Below are positions 35,740 to 44,330 of a stretch of DNA of 64,000 nucleotides, in pieces. Each line of letters begins with the position of its first letter. The stretch's first letter is position 1. The stretch is taken from assembly GCF_022698145.1 (NCBI RefSeq), contig NZ_JALDAX010000002.1:62001-126000 (forward strand), in the 5' to 3' direction. This DNA is from Streptomyces spinosisporus. Lineage in GTDB: Bacteria; Actinomycetota; Actinomycetes; Streptomycetales; Streptomycetaceae. Both the position numbers and the translations under genes were made by a program. The notes below the pieces were generated by a model. That model was given only the letters and a program-made list of their open reading frames with translations. It did no database searches and was not told the DNA's origin.

Positions 35740-36606
35740 GTGAGCACATCCACATCCACATCCACATCGACGACCACGACCGCGGCAGCGCCCCTCGCCA
35801 CCGAGGCGCGCGGCACACCACGCGCCCGCCGCCGGGGCCTGTCCCCCGGCAGGCGGCTGCCCGCCACCCGGCTGATCGGCCCCGCCCTGCTGCTCGCGCT
35901 GTGGGCCGCGGCCTCCGCCGCGGGCCGGCTCGACCCCGGGGCGATCCCGGCGCCCTGGACGGTGGTGCGCACGGCCGGTCACCTGTGGAGCGCCGGGACC
36001 CTGCCCACGGACATCCTGACCTCGCTCGAACGGGCCGCGTACGGCTTCGCGATCGGGCTCACCGCGGGCGTCGTGCTCGCGCTGGCGTCCGGGCTCAGCC
36101 GGGTCGGCGAGGCGCTGATCGACGGGACGGTGAACCTCAACCGGGCGATCCCGACCCTCGGTCTGATCCCGCTGTTCATCCTCTGGCTGGGCATCGGCGA
36201 GGCCTTCAAGATCGCCATCATCGCGATCGTCGTCTACATCCCGATCTATCTGAACACCCACGCCGCGCTGTCCGGCATCGACAGCCGCTTCGTCGAACTG
36301 GCCGAGGTGCAGGGGCTGTCCCGGCTGCAGTTCGTCCGCAAGATCGTCGTCCCCGGCGCGCTGCCCGGATTCTTCGTGGGCCTCCGGCTCGGGGTGACCG
36401 GCTCCTGGCTGGGCCTGGTGGTGCTGGAGCAGATCAACGCCACCAGCGGACTCGGCTACATGATGTTCCAGGCCCAGAACTACGGCCAGTCCGACGTCAT
36501 CCTCGTCGGCCTGCTCGTCTACGGCGTCTTCGGCCTGATCTCCGACAGCGTGGTCCGTCTCGTCGAACGGAGGGTGCTGTCATGGCGCCGCACACTGAGC
36601 AGCTGA
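35740..36606 (+). CDS. Sulfonate-type ABC transporter permease (SsuC-like)
   Basis: 288 residues. The N-terminus is a hydrophilic Ser/Thr run encoded by a (CACATC) hexamer repeat, then six membrane helices. The EAA loop is in the 'RFVELAEVQGLSRLQFVRKIVVPGA' region. The GTG at 35740 has GGAGG 8 bases upstream. Its 3' end overlaps the ATPase gene by 25 bases, so the two are translated together. Confidence 0.92.
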   Translation: MSTSTSTSTSTTTTAAAPLATEARGTPRARRRGLSPGRRLPATRLIGPALLLALWAAASAAGRLDPGAIPAPWTVVRTAGHLWSAGTLPTDILTSLERAAYGFAIGLTAGVVLALASGLSRVGEALIDGTVNLNRAIPTLGLIPLFILWLGIGEAFKIAIIAIVVYIPIYLNTHAALSGIDSRFVELAEVQGLSRLQFVRKIVVPGALPGFFVGLRLGVTGSWLGLVVLEQINATSGLGYMMFQAQNYGQSDVILVGLLVYGVFGLISDSVVRLVERRVLSWRRTLSS

Positions 36607-37307
36607 CCCGACCCGCGGTGCAACTGCGGTCCCTGACCCGCTCGTTCGCGGACCGTACGGTGCTCGACGGCATCGACCTGGACATTCCCGCCGGGCAGTT
36701 CGTCGCGCTCCTCGGGCACAGCGGCTCCGGCAAGAGCACCCTGCTGAGGGCGATCGCGGGCCTCGACCACCAGGTCGCCGGAAGCGGACATCTGACGGCC
36801 CCGGAGCGGGTGTCGGTGGTCTTCCAGGACTCGCGGCTGCTGCCCTGGCGGCGGGTGCTGGACAACGTACTGCTGGGCACGGACGGCCAGGACAAGGGCC
36901 GGGCGGCACTCGCCGAGGTCGGCCTGAAGGGCCGTGAACGGGCCTGGCCCAGCGAGCTGTCGGGCGGCGAGGCACAGCGTGCGGCGCTCGCGCGCTCCCT
37001 GGTGCGCGAGCCCGAACTCCTGCTGGCGGACGAGCCGTTCGGCGCGCTGGACGCGCTGACCCGGATCAGGATGCACGGGCTGCTGCGGCAGCTGTGGCAG
37101 CGCCATCGGCCGTCGGTGCTGCTCGTCACCCACGACGTGGACGAGGCGATCGTGCTGGCCGACCGGGTCCTGGTGCTCGACTCCGGACGCATCGGCGTCG
37201 ACCTGACCATCGACCGGCCGCATCCGCGCTCGTACCGGGACCCGCTGCTCGGCGAGTACCGCGAGCGGCTGCTGGCCGCCCTGGGGGTCGTCGAGGACCC
37301 GGCCTGA
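36582..37307 (+). CDS. Sulfonate-type ABC transporter ATP-binding protein (SsuB-like)
   Basis: 241 residues. Walker A GHSGSGKST (about 46-54), a Q-loop VFQDSRLLPW, signature LSGGEAQR, Walker B LLLADEPFGALD and switch VTHDVDEA. The SRLLPW sequence after the Q-loop is typical of NrtD/SsuB/TauB. The ATG lies inside the end of the permease gene. About 220 bases of non-coding sequence follow before the monooxygenase gene. Confidence 0.95.
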   Translation: MAPHTEQLTRPAVQLRSLTRSFADRTVLDGIDLDIPAGQFVALLGHSGSGKSTLLRAIAGLDHQVAGSGHLTAPERVSVVFQDSRLLPWRRVLDNVLLGTDGQDKGRAALAEVGLKGRERAWPSELSGGEAQRAALARSLVREPELLLADEPFGALDALTRIRMHGLLRQLWQRHRPSVLLVTHDVDEAIVLADRVLVLDSGRIGVDLTIDRPHPRSYRDPLLGEYRERLLAALGVVEDPA

Positions 37308-37527
37308 TCCCTTGCCACACCGACTCCCCACGCGGCCCGACGACGCCGACGGTGCCGCACGGCCCGGCACTCCGAGTGGGTGCGCCACGTCAGCACCGGG
37401 CCCCGCCGTGCGCACCCGTGGGTGCCGCCCGACGCGGACCCGCCCTGCCCTCGCCGTGCCCACCGATCGACCGACACACCGCCCGCCGCAGCACGCCCGA
37501 CCGACCGGCTCCCCCGGAGGACCACCC

Positions 37528-38868
37528 ATGACCCGCCGGCTCCACCTCAACGCCTTCCTCATGAACACCGGTCACCACGAGGCCTCGTGGCGGCTCCCGG
37601 AGAGCGATCCGTACGCGCATGTCGACCTGGCCCACTACGTCGGACTGGCCCGGATCGCCGAGCGCGGCACCTTCGACTCGCTCTTCCTGGCCGACGGGCC
37701 ACAGCTGTGGAACGACATCGCCCAGCGCCCCTCCGGCGCCCTGGAACCGCTGACGCTGCTGACCGCCCTGGCGACGGCGACCGAGCACATCGGGCTGATC
37801 GCCACGGCGTCGACCTCGTACAACTCCCCCTACAACCTGGCCCGCAGGTTCGCCTCGCTGGACATCGTCAGCGGTGGCCGGGCGGGCTGGAACATCGTCA
37901 CCACGGCCGGTGCCGAGGCCGCCCGCAACTTCGGCCTGGACGCCGAGCCCGCGCACGCCGAGCGGTACGCGCGAGCCGCCGAGTTCCTCGACGTCGCCCT
38001 CAAGCTGTGGGACAGCTGGGAGGACGACGCGATCGTCGGCGACAAGGCGGCCGGCGTCTGGGGCGACGACGCGAAGATCCATCCGCCCCGGCACAAGGGG
38101 CGGTACTTCAGCGTCGCGGGCGCCCTCAACGTCCCCCGCACACCGCAGGGTTATCCGCTGCTCGTGCAGGCGGGGTCGAGCGAGGACGGCAAGGCGTTCG
38201 CGGCCCGGTACGCGGAGGCCGTGTTCACCGCGCAGCAGACCCTCGCCGACGCGCAGGCCTTCTACGCCGACCTCAAGTCCCGTACGGCCGCGGCCGGACG
38301 CGACCCCGAGCACATCAAGGTGCTGCCCGGGATCGTGCCGGTCATCGGGTCGACCGAAGCCGAGGCACGCGCGAACGAGCAGGTCCTGGAGGACCACATC
38401 GTGCCCGCGCACGGTCTGGCCCGGCTGGAACGCCTCCTCCAACTGAAGCCGGGCACCCTGGAGTTGGATCGGCAGCTGCCCGCCGATCTGCCGTCCGAGG
38501 ACGCCGTCGAGGGCGCCAAGAGCCGCTACACCCTGATCGTTCAGCTCGCCCGGCGGGAACGCCTCACCGTCCGCCGGCTGATCGGCCGGCTCGGCGGCGG
38601 ACGCGGCCATCTCACCTTCGCCGGCACGCCCGAGCAGGTCGCCGACGCGATCGGGACGTGGTTCACGCAGGGCGCCGCGGACGGCTTCAACATCATGCCC
38701 GCGGTGCTGCCGTCGGGCCTGGAGACCTTCGTCGAGCAGGTCGTCCCGATCCTGCGCGCCCGGGGCCTGCTGCGCACGGAGTACGGCCCGCGCCGCACCC
38801 TGCGCGACCGCTACGGCCTGCCCCGCCCCGCCAACCAGTATGCCCTCCGGGAAAACGCCCTCGTCTGA
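37528..38868 (+). CDS. NtaA/SnaA/DszA-type flavin-dependent monooxygenase
   Basis: 446 residues of the LLM flavin-dependent class, nitrilotriacetate monooxygenase component A subgroup. Recognisable features: HLNAFLMNTGHHEASWR at the N-terminus, a GLIATASTSYNSPYNLAR strand, SGGRAGWNIVTT and the HKGRYFSV region. These enzymes use FMNH2 from a separate reductase to cleave C-S or C-N bonds (DszA, sulfone and sulfonate monooxygenases). The position behind an Ssu-type transporter suggests desulfonation. GGAGG lies 8 bases before the ATG. No flavin reductase gene is in the operon. Confidence 0.9.
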   Translation: MTRRLHLNAFLMNTGHHEASWRLPESDPYAHVDLAHYVGLARIAERGTFDSLFLADGPQLWNDIAQRPSGALEPLTLLTALATATEHIGLIATASTSYNSPYNLARRFASLDIVSGGRAGWNIVTTAGAEAARNFGLDAEPAHAERYARAAEFLDVALKLWDSWEDDAIVGDKAAGVWGDDAKIHPPRHKGRYFSVAGALNVPRTPQGYPLLVQAGSSEDGKAFAARYAEAVFTAQQTLADAQAFYADLKSRTAAAGRDPEHIKVLPGIVPVIGSTEAEARANEQVLEDHIVPAHGLARLERLLQLKPGTLELDRQLPADLPSEDAVEGAKSRYTLIVQLARRERLTVRRLIGRLGGGRGHLTFAGTPEQVADAIGTWFTQGAADGFNIMPAVLPSGLETFVEQVVPILRARGLLRTEYGPRRTLRDRYGLPRPANQYALRENALV

Positions 38869-38915
38869 GCCCTCGTTCGACCCCACCTCCGAGCCCTCAT
38901 TTGAAAGGAACGCCC

Positions 38916-39812
38916 ATGTCCGGCATCGAGATCCAGAAGGTCACCGCACACATCGGCGCCCGCGTCTTTGGCATCGACATCTCCAAGCCGCTCGACGAGG
39001 AGAGCGCCGCCGCGGTCCGCGAGGCACTCAACGTCCACAAGGCGCTCGTCTTCGACGACGTGCACCTCGACGACGCGAGCCAGCAGGCCTTCGTCCGCCA
39101 TCTCGGCGACGTCACGACCGCTCATCCGACGGTCTCGTCCGTCGACGGCGTCCCGAACGTCCTGCCGGTCGACAGCGAGCGGGGCCGTGCCGCAAACCAC
39201 TGGCACACCGACGTCACGTTCGTCCTCAACCCGCCGCAGGCCAGCACCCTGCGCAGCATCACGCTGCCGCCGTACGGGGGCGAGACCCTGATCGCTTCCT
39301 CCGCGGCCGCCTACCGTCAACTGCCCGAGTCCCTGCGGCAGTTGGCGGACACCCTGTGGGCCGAGCACACCAACGACTACGACTACGCCGTGCCGGACGA
39401 GGAGATCGACGAGGACCAGGCCGCCCAGCGCGCCCAGTTCACGTCGATCAAGTACCGCACGGTCCACCCGGTGGTCCGCGTCCACCCGCTGACCGGTGAG
39501 CGGGGGCTGTTCATCGGCGGCTTCGCGCAGCGCATCGTGGGCCTGTCGCCGTCGGAGTCCCGCAAGGTCCTCGATCTGCTCCAGGCGTATGTCACCCGGC
39601 CGGAGAACATCCTGCGCCACCGCTGGTCGCCGAAACAGCTCGTCCTCTTCGACAACCGCATCACCCAGCACTACGCCGTCGACAACTACGACGGCCGCCC
39701 GCGCCGTCTGCACCGGGTGACCGCCGCCGGTGACATCCCGGTCGGCGTCGACGGCAAGGAGAGCTACTCGATCGAGGGGGACGCCTCGCACTACACGCCC
39801 GTGGCCGCGTAG
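38916..39812 (+). CDS. TauD/TfdA-family 2-oxoglutarate-dependent dioxygenase
   Basis: 298 residues. The iron ligands are His97 and Asp99 (NHWHTD) and His252 (ITQHYA), with the 2-oxoglutarate-binding Arg in the following GRPRRLHR segment. TauD-type enzymes hydroxylate taurine or alkyl sulfates/sulfonates, releasing sulfite or sulfate and an aldehyde. Together with the monooxygenase and the transporter this makes a sulfur-scavenging operon. The AAAGGAA site is 5 bases from the ATG. A terminator follows the stop. Confidence 0.92.
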   Translation: MSGIEIQKVTAHIGARVFGIDISKPLDEESAAAVREALNVHKALVFDDVHLDDASQQAFVRHLGDVTTAHPTVSSVDGVPNVLPVDSERGRAANHWHTDVTFVLNPPQASTLRSITLPPYGGETLIASSAAAYRQLPESLRQLADTLWAEHTNDYDYAVPDEEIDEDQAAQRAQFTSIKYRTVHPVVRVHPLTGERGLFIGGFAQRIVGLSPSESRKVLDLLQAYVTRPENILRHRWSPKQLVLFDNRITQHYAVDNYDGRPRRLHRVTAAGDIPVGVDGKESYSIEGDASHYTPVAA

Positions 39813-39841
39813 TCACTCCCCGCACCGGCGGTGTCCGGATA

Positions 39842-39879
39842 CTGGGCGGTCTCTCCTCGTGAGCGGAGAGGCCGCCCAG
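39842..39879 (+). terminator. Terminator of the organosulfur operon
   Basis: CTGGGCGGTCTCTCC (39842-39856) pairs with GGAGAGGCCGCCCAG (39865-39879), one G-T pair, 8-base loop. A second small stem TGGGC-GTTTT-GCCCA follows at 39884-39898. Confidence 0.8.
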
Positions 39880-39924
39880 ACTGTGGGCGTTTTGCCCATC
39901 TACTGCACTGGACGAGCCGCGCGC

Positions 39925-41310
39925 ATGCCGAACAGCACCACCCCGGTCGAGACGCCGCCCCGAGCGGCCGACGCCACGTTGTCCCACAGCCTCAAGCAGC
40001 GCCATCTGTCGATGATCGCCCTCGGCGGCGTCATCGGCGCAGGACTGTTCGTGGGCTCGGGCGCGGGCATCGCCGCGGCCGGACCCTCGATCGTCGTCGC
40101 CTACGCCCTCTCCGGCCTCCTCGTGATGCTGGTGATGCGGATGCTGGGCGAGATGTCGGCGGCGTATCCCTCGTCGGGCTCCTTCTCGGCGCACGCCGAG
40201 CGTGCGATCGGCCCGTGGGCGGGCTTCACCGCGGGCTGGTCCTTCTGGGTGCTGCTCTGCACGGCCGTGGGCCTGGAGGGCATCGGCGCCGCGAAGATCG
40301 TGACGGGGTGGCTGCCGGGGACGCCCGAGTGGGCCTGGGTGGCGCTGTTCATGGTCGTCTTCTGTGTCGCGAACCTGGCCGCCGTGAAGAACTTCGGCGA
40401 GTTCGAGTTCTGGTTCGCGGCCCTGAAGGTGGGCGCGATCTCCCTGTTCCTGGTGCTGGGCGTGCTGGCGATCGCGGGCGTGCTGCCCGGCACGGACGCG
40501 CCCGGCGCCGCGAACCTCTCCGACTTCCTCCCCAACGGCAGCGAGGGCCTGATCGTCGGCGTGCTCGCCTCGATCTTCGCGTACGGCGGTCTGGAGACGG
40601 TCACCATCGCGGCGGCTGAGTCGCAGGACCCGGTGCGGGGTGTGGCGAGCGCGGTGCGCACGGCGATGTGGCGCATCGCGGTGTTCTACGTCGGCTCGAT
40701 GGCGGTCGTCGTGACGCTGGTGCCGTGGGACTCGGCGGAGGTCGTCGAGCACGGCCCGTACGTCGCCGCCCTCCACCGCCTGGGCATCCCGGGCGCCGGG
40801 CAGCTCATGAACGTCGTCATCCTCGTGGCGCTGCTGTCCGCGATGAACGCCAACATCTACGGCTCCTCGCGGATCGCCTTCTCCCTCGTCCGGCGCGGTC
40901 AGGGGCCCAAGGCGCTGGGACGGGTCTCGGGCGGTGTGCCGCGCGTCGCCGTGCTCGCGTCGTCGGTCTTCGGCTTCGTCTGCGTCGTGCTCAGCTACTG
41001 GCGCCCGGACGACGTCTTCCCCTGGCTGCTCAACATGATCGGCGCGGTGATCCTCGTCGTCTGGATCTTCATCGCGGTGTCGCAGCTGCGGCTGCGGGCC
41101 CGCCTCGAGCGCGAGGCGCCGGAGAAACTGGCGGTCCGGATGTGGGCGTACCCGTGGCTGACCTGGGTCGCCCTGGCGGGCATGGCGGCGGTCTTCGTCC
41201 TGATGGCACGGGAGCCGGACACGCGCGTGCAGCTCTACTACACCGGCGCCATGACCGTGGTGCTGGCGGCGACGGGGTACGCCTGGCAGCGGGCGCGTGC
41301 TCGCACCTGA
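39925..41310 (+). CDS. APC-family amino acid permease, paralogue of the 27102 gene
   Basis: 461 residues, twelve helices. Helix 1 ([20 protein letters not shown]) and the central [14 protein letters not shown] closely match the first permease in this window, so the two are paralogues. The ATG at 39925 puts helix 1 at about residue 30; its ribosome site is weak. It lies between the sulfur operon and sodF, each bounded by terminators, so it is probably transcribed alone. The substrate is not predictable beyond a neutral or aromatic amino acid or GABA. Confidence 0.92.
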   Translation: MPNSTTPVETPPRAADATLSHSLKQRHLSMIALGGVIGAGLFVGSGAGIAAAGPSIVVAYALSGLLVMLVMRMLGEMSAAYPSSGSFSAHAERAIGPWAGFTAGWSFWVLLCTAVGLEGIGAAKIVTGWLPGTPEWAWVALFMVVFCVANLAAVKNFGEFEFWFAALKVGAISLFLVLGVLAIAGVLPGTDAPGAANLSDFLPNGSEGLIVGVLASIFAYGGLETVTIAAAESQDPVRGVASAVRTAMWRIAVFYVGSMAVVVTLVPWDSAEVVEHGPYVAALHRLGIPGAGQLMNVVILVALLSAMNANIYGSSRIAFSLVRRGQGPKALGRVSGGVPRVAVLASSVFGFVCVVLSYWRPDDVFPWLLNMIGAVILVVWIFIAVSQLRLRARLEREAPEKLAVRMWAYPWLTWVALAGMAAVFVLMAREPDTRVQLYYTGAMTVVLAATGYAWQRARART

Positions 41311-41327
41311 TCGACCACTTGTTCCGA

Positions 41328-41358
41328 AAGGCCCCCGCGGTGCACCCGCGGGGGCCTT
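41328..41358 (+). terminator. Terminator of the second amino acid permease gene
   Basis: AAGGCCCCCGCGG (41328-41340) pairs perfectly with CCGCGGGGGCCTT (41346-41358) around TGCAC, followed by CTTGTTG. Confidence 0.9.
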
Positions 41359-41376
41359 CTTGTTGCTAGCGTGTAC

Positions 41377-41393
41377 TTGCAAGCCTTTTGCAA
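41377..41393. promoter_or_regulatory. Nur box in the sodF promoter
   Basis: TTGCAA-GCCTT-TTGCAA, two copies of the half-site with a 5-base gap, centred 32 bases before the sodF ATG. It matches the Nur operator (tGCAA-N5-ttGCA) through which nickel-loaded Nur represses the iron superoxide dismutase gene in S. coelicolor. Confidence 0.85.
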
Positions 41394-41416
41394 TAAGAGG
41401 TCGGAGGGGACCTGTC

Positions 41417-42064
41417 ATGCCCGTCTACACGCTTCCTGAGCTGCCGTACGACTACTCCGCGCTCGCCCCCGTGATCAGTCCCGAGATCATCGAGCTGCAC
41501 CACGACAAGCACCACGCGGCCTATGTGAAGGGCGCGAACGACACGCTGGAGCAGCTGGCCGAGGCGCGGGACGCGGAGAGCTGGGCGGCGATCAACGGGC
41601 TGGAGAAGAACCTCGCCTTCCACCTGTCCGGGCACATCCTGCACTCGATCTACTGGCAGAACATGACCGGCCCGAAGGACGGCGGCGGCGAGCCGCTGGC
41701 CGCCGACGGGGTCGGTGACCTCGCCGACGCGATCACCGAGTCCTTCGGTTCCTTCGCCGGGTTCAAGGCGCAGCTGACGAAGGCCGCCGCCACCACCCAG
41801 GGGTCCGGGTGGGGTGTGCTGGCGTACGAGCCGCTGAGCGGGCGGCTCGTCGTCGAGCAGGTCTACGACCACCAGGGGAACGTGGGGCAGGGCGCCACCC
41901 CGATCCTGGTCTTCGACGCCTGGGAGCACGCCTTCTACCTGCAGTACAGGAACCAGAAGGTCGACTTCATCGACGCCATGTGGGCCGTCGTCAACTGGCA
42001 GGACGTGGCGCGGCGTTACGAGGCCGCCAGGTCCCGGGCGGACGTCCTGCTGCTCGCCCCGTAA
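41417..42064 (+). CDS. sodF: Iron superoxide dismutase
   Basis: 215 residues of the Fe/Mn-SOD family. Metal ligands by alignment are His28 (in LHHDKHH), His76 (GHILHSIYW), Asp167 and His171 ([10 protein letters not shown]). It disproportionates superoxide in the cytoplasm. In Streptomyces the Fe enzyme is replaced by a nickel SOD when nickel is present, and the Nur box in the promoter fits that switch. GGAGGGG lies 8 bases before the ATG. A terminator follows. Confidence 0.95.
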   Translation: MPVYTLPELPYDYSALAPVISPEIIELHHDKHHAAYVKGANDTLEQLAEARDAESWAAINGLEKNLAFHLSGHILHSIYWQNMTGPKDGGGEPLAADGVGDLADAITESFGSFAGFKAQLTKAAATTQGSGWGVLAYEPLSGRLVVEQVYDHQGNVGQGATPILVFDAWEHAFYLQYRNQKVDFIDAMWAVVNWQDVARRYEAARSRADVLLLAP

Positions 42065-42117
42065 GACGTCCTGCCTCGTGATCGTCTTCTCACCCTTCAC
42101 GCGGCAGGCGGAATGAC

Positions 42118-42154
42118 GGAAGCCCCCGCGAGGACGTGACTCGCGGGGGCTTCC
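42118..42154. terminator. Bidirectional terminator between sodF and the methyltransferase gene
   Basis: GGAAGCCCCCGCGAG (42118-42132) pairs perfectly with CTCGCGGGGGCTTCC (42140-42154); 7-base loop between convergent genes. Confidence 0.9.
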
Positions 42155-42171
42155 CATGGGCGTGCGAGCGC

Positions 42172-42948
42172 TCAGGGCTTGCGGCCCACGCCTCCGTGCT
42201 GGCCGATCGGCGTCGTGTCCGCGCCCGGCTCCGGGCGCCACAGCGGCACCGAGACGATGCCGGGGTCCACCAGGTCGAGGCCCTCGAAGTAGCCCTCGAT
42301 CTGCTCGACGGGACGCAGGAAGTAGGGCACGGCGCCGGTCTCGTTGTAGGCGTCCTGCGCCGCCTCGTAGGCCGGGTCGGTGCCGCGGGAGCCGTCGTTG
42401 ATGCAGAGATGGCTGCCGGAGGGCAGTCCGGACAGCAGGGTGCGGACCAGGTCACGGGCGCGCTCGTAGCCGTCGACGTGGCCGAGGATGCCGCTGAGGA
42501 TCAGGGCGGTCGGCTGCGTGAGGTCGAGGGTGCGGCCCGCTGCCGCGAGGATGCTCTCGGGCTCGTACAGGCTCAGGTCCTCGTACGCCGTCGTCCCCTC
42601 GGGTGTGGAGGTGAGCAGGGCGCGCGCGTGGGCGAGCACCAGGGGGTCGTTGTCGACGTAGACGATCTTCGACTCGGGGGCGTGGCGCTGGGCGACCTCG
42701 TGGGTGTTGTCCACGGTGGGCAGGCCGGTGCCCACGTCGAGGAACTGGCGGACGCCCGCCTCCAGCACCAGGTACCGGATGCTGCGCCCGAGGAAGGCGC
42801 GGCTGCTGCGGGCGATGGTGACGATGCCGGGGAAGACACCGGCGTAGTCGTCGCCGGCCGCCTCGTCCACGGGGTAGTTGTCCTTGCCGCCCAGCCAGTA
42901 GTTCCAGATGCGGGCCGAATGGGGTACCGAGGTGTCGATCTCCGTCAT
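42172..42948 (-). CDS. SAM-dependent methyltransferase of the DUF574 family
   Basis: 258 residues. SARIWNYWLGGKDNYPVD at the N-terminus and the motif I region FLDVGTGLPT followed by IVYVDNDPLVLAHARALL identify the actinobacterial DUF574/Methyltransf_19 family. The fold binds S-adenosylmethionine; substrates are not known to me. Streptomyces carries many copies. Its ATG lies 12 bases after the stop of the phosphatase upstream (42961), so the two may be co-transcribed. Confidence 0.88.
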   Translation of the reverse strand: MTEIDTSVPHSARIWNYWLGGKDNYPVDEAAGDDYAGVFPGIVTIARSSRAFLGRSIRYLVLEAGVRQFLDVGTGLPTVDNTHEVAQRHAPESKIVYVDNDPLVLAHARALLTSTPEGTTAYEDLSLYEPESILAAAGRTLDLTQPTALILSGILGHVDGYERARDLVRTLLSGLPSGSHLCINDGSRGTDPAYEAAQDAYNETGAVPYFLRPVEQIEGYFEGLDLVDPGIVSVPLWRPEPGADTTPIGQHGGVGRKP

Positions 42949-42960
42949 ACGGCCATCCTC

Positions 42961-43581
42961 CTACGCGGACGCCTGTTCGCACGGCACGTTCAGGGAGATC
43001 AGCCCGACCGACTCGGCGTCCATGCGCAGCTCGGTGACCGCGGCGTTGCGCAGCTGCGGCAGGGCGCGGCGGTAGTGCGCGAGCGGGATGGACAGGAAAC
43101 GGCACAGGATCAGCCGTAGCAGGGTGTTGTGGGCGACGACCAGGACTCGTTCGCCGTCGTGCGCGGCGGCGATGCGCCGCAGGGCGGCGGCGCCCCGGTC
43201 GGCGGCGGCCCGGGGGTCCTCGGCGCCGGGGAAGGGATGGGCGACCGGGTCGGCGCGGAAGGCCGCCGCGGCCACCGGGTCCTGCGCGGTGAACTCGGCG
43301 AGCGTACGGCCCTCCATCACCCCGAAGTCGCATTCGCGCAGCTCGTGCTCGCGGTGCGGGGTGAGTCCGAGGGCGCGGCAGGCGGGCTCCGCGGTGGCGA
43401 TCGCCCGGGACACGGTGGAGGTCCAGATCGCGTCGACGGGATGGGCCCCGGCCCACCGCCCGAGCGCCTCGGCCTGCGCGCGCCCCGTCTCGGTGAGCGC
43501 CACGTCGCTCACGCCGGCGTAACGGTTCTCGGCATGCCACACGGTCTGCCCGTGCCGGGCCAGCAGAAGGGTCGTCGTCAT
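42961..43581 (-). CDS. Histidine phosphatase family protein (phosphoglycerate mutase-like)
   Basis: 206 residues from the ATG before TTTLLLARHGQTVWH. His in RHG is the phospho-acceptor, with second catalytic residues in RECDFGVMEG and VVAHNTLLR. The family dephosphorylates sugar phosphates or other small esters; the exact substrate is unknown. The longer open frame upstream is not coding: it runs into the tandem repeat array. The gene begins directly at the edge of that array. Confidence 0.88.
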   Translation of the reverse strand: MTTTLLLARHGQTVWHAENRYAGVSDVALTETGRAQAEALGRWAGAHPVDAIWTSTVSRAIATAEPACRALGLTPHREHELRECDFGVMEGRTLAEFTAQDPVAAAAFRADPVAHPFPGAEDPRAAADRGAAALRRIAAAHDGERVLVVAHNTLLRLILCRFLSIPLAHYRRALPQLRNAAVTELRMDAESVGLISLNVPCEQASA

Positions 43582-43636
43582 GAGTCCGAAGTATCCCGGG
43601 GAGGGGCTCCGCCCATGGCAGCACGAAACCGATCGT

Positions 43637-44330
43637 GAACGCGGGCGGCAACCGGGACCGGGGGCCGGCTGCGGGCCGCCGGCTCGCCGACCAGGCGGGC
43701 GCAGGGCGGTGCGGGCGGGGCGGGATTCGGGGTGGGTGCTCATGCGGGCCAAACGGCGGCCCCCTCAACCCGACGCATCCCGGTACGCGGCCTCGCCCGA
43801 GGGCAGCCGGAGCCGGTCTCGCGCACGCGCCGCCACCGGAACCGGCAGCCCCAGCCTCGCGCCGCCGGCTCGTCGACCAGGCAGGCGCAGGGCGGTGCGG
43901 GCGGAGCGGGATTCGGGGTGGGTGCTCATGCGGGCCAAGCGGCGGCCCCCTCAACCCGACGCATCCCGGTGCGCGGCCTCGCCCGAGGGCAGCCGGAGCC
44001 GGTCACGCGCACGCGCCGCCACCGGAACCGGAAGCCGGCTGCGTGCCGCCGGCTCGTCGGCCAGGCGGGCGTGGGGCACGGCGAGCAGGGCGGTGCGGGT
44101 GGGGTCGGCTGCGAGACGGATATCGATGCGGACGCGGCGGCCCCTCAGCCCGACGCATCCCAGTGCGCGGCTCCGTCCTGGGTCGTCCGGAGTCGGGCGC
44201 GTGCATGTGCCGCCACCGGAGTCGGGAGCCAGCCGCGGGCTGTCAGTTCGTCGATCAGGCGGGTGTAGGGCTCGGTGAACAGGGCGGTGCGGGTGGGGTG
44301 GGGTTCGAGGTGGGTGGTGATGCGGACCAT
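43637..44330 (-). repeat. Tandem array of copies of the 3' end of the FGGY kinase gene
   Basis: Units of ~186-194 bases: the functional kinase tail (44145-44330), copy 3 (43951-44144), copy 2 (43765-43950) and partial copy 1 (about 43637-43764). Each full copy keeps the stop-proximal sequence encoding DASG-stop. Copies 2 and 3 are nearly identical over most of their length; copy 3 and the functional tail are about 58% identical in protein. The array fills the space between the kinase and the histidine phosphatase gene. Confidence 0.85.
43951..44144 (-). pseudogene. Best-preserved duplicated kinase tail (copy 3)
   Basis: Directly after the kinase stop, an uninterrupted 60-codon frame repeats the kinase C-terminus: VRIDIRLAADPTRTALL, then AARSRLPVPVAARARDRL and HRDASG-stop, versus VRITTHLEPHPTRTALF, TARGWLPTPVAAHARARL and HWDASG-stop in the intact gene. 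My hand alignment gives about 35 identities in 60. It has no start codon or ribosome site of its own and is not in a position to be translated unless by readthrough. Confidence 0.75.

Noticed and set aside
39661..41418. Minus-strand 585-codon frame over the second amino acid permease
   Set aside because: His/Arg/Asp-rich shadow of a twelve-helix permease; no domain.
42452..43954. 500-codon minus-strand frame covering the repeat array and two genes
   Set aside because: Out of frame with the histidine phosphatase and methyltransferase; Pro/Arg-rich low complexity from the repeat array.
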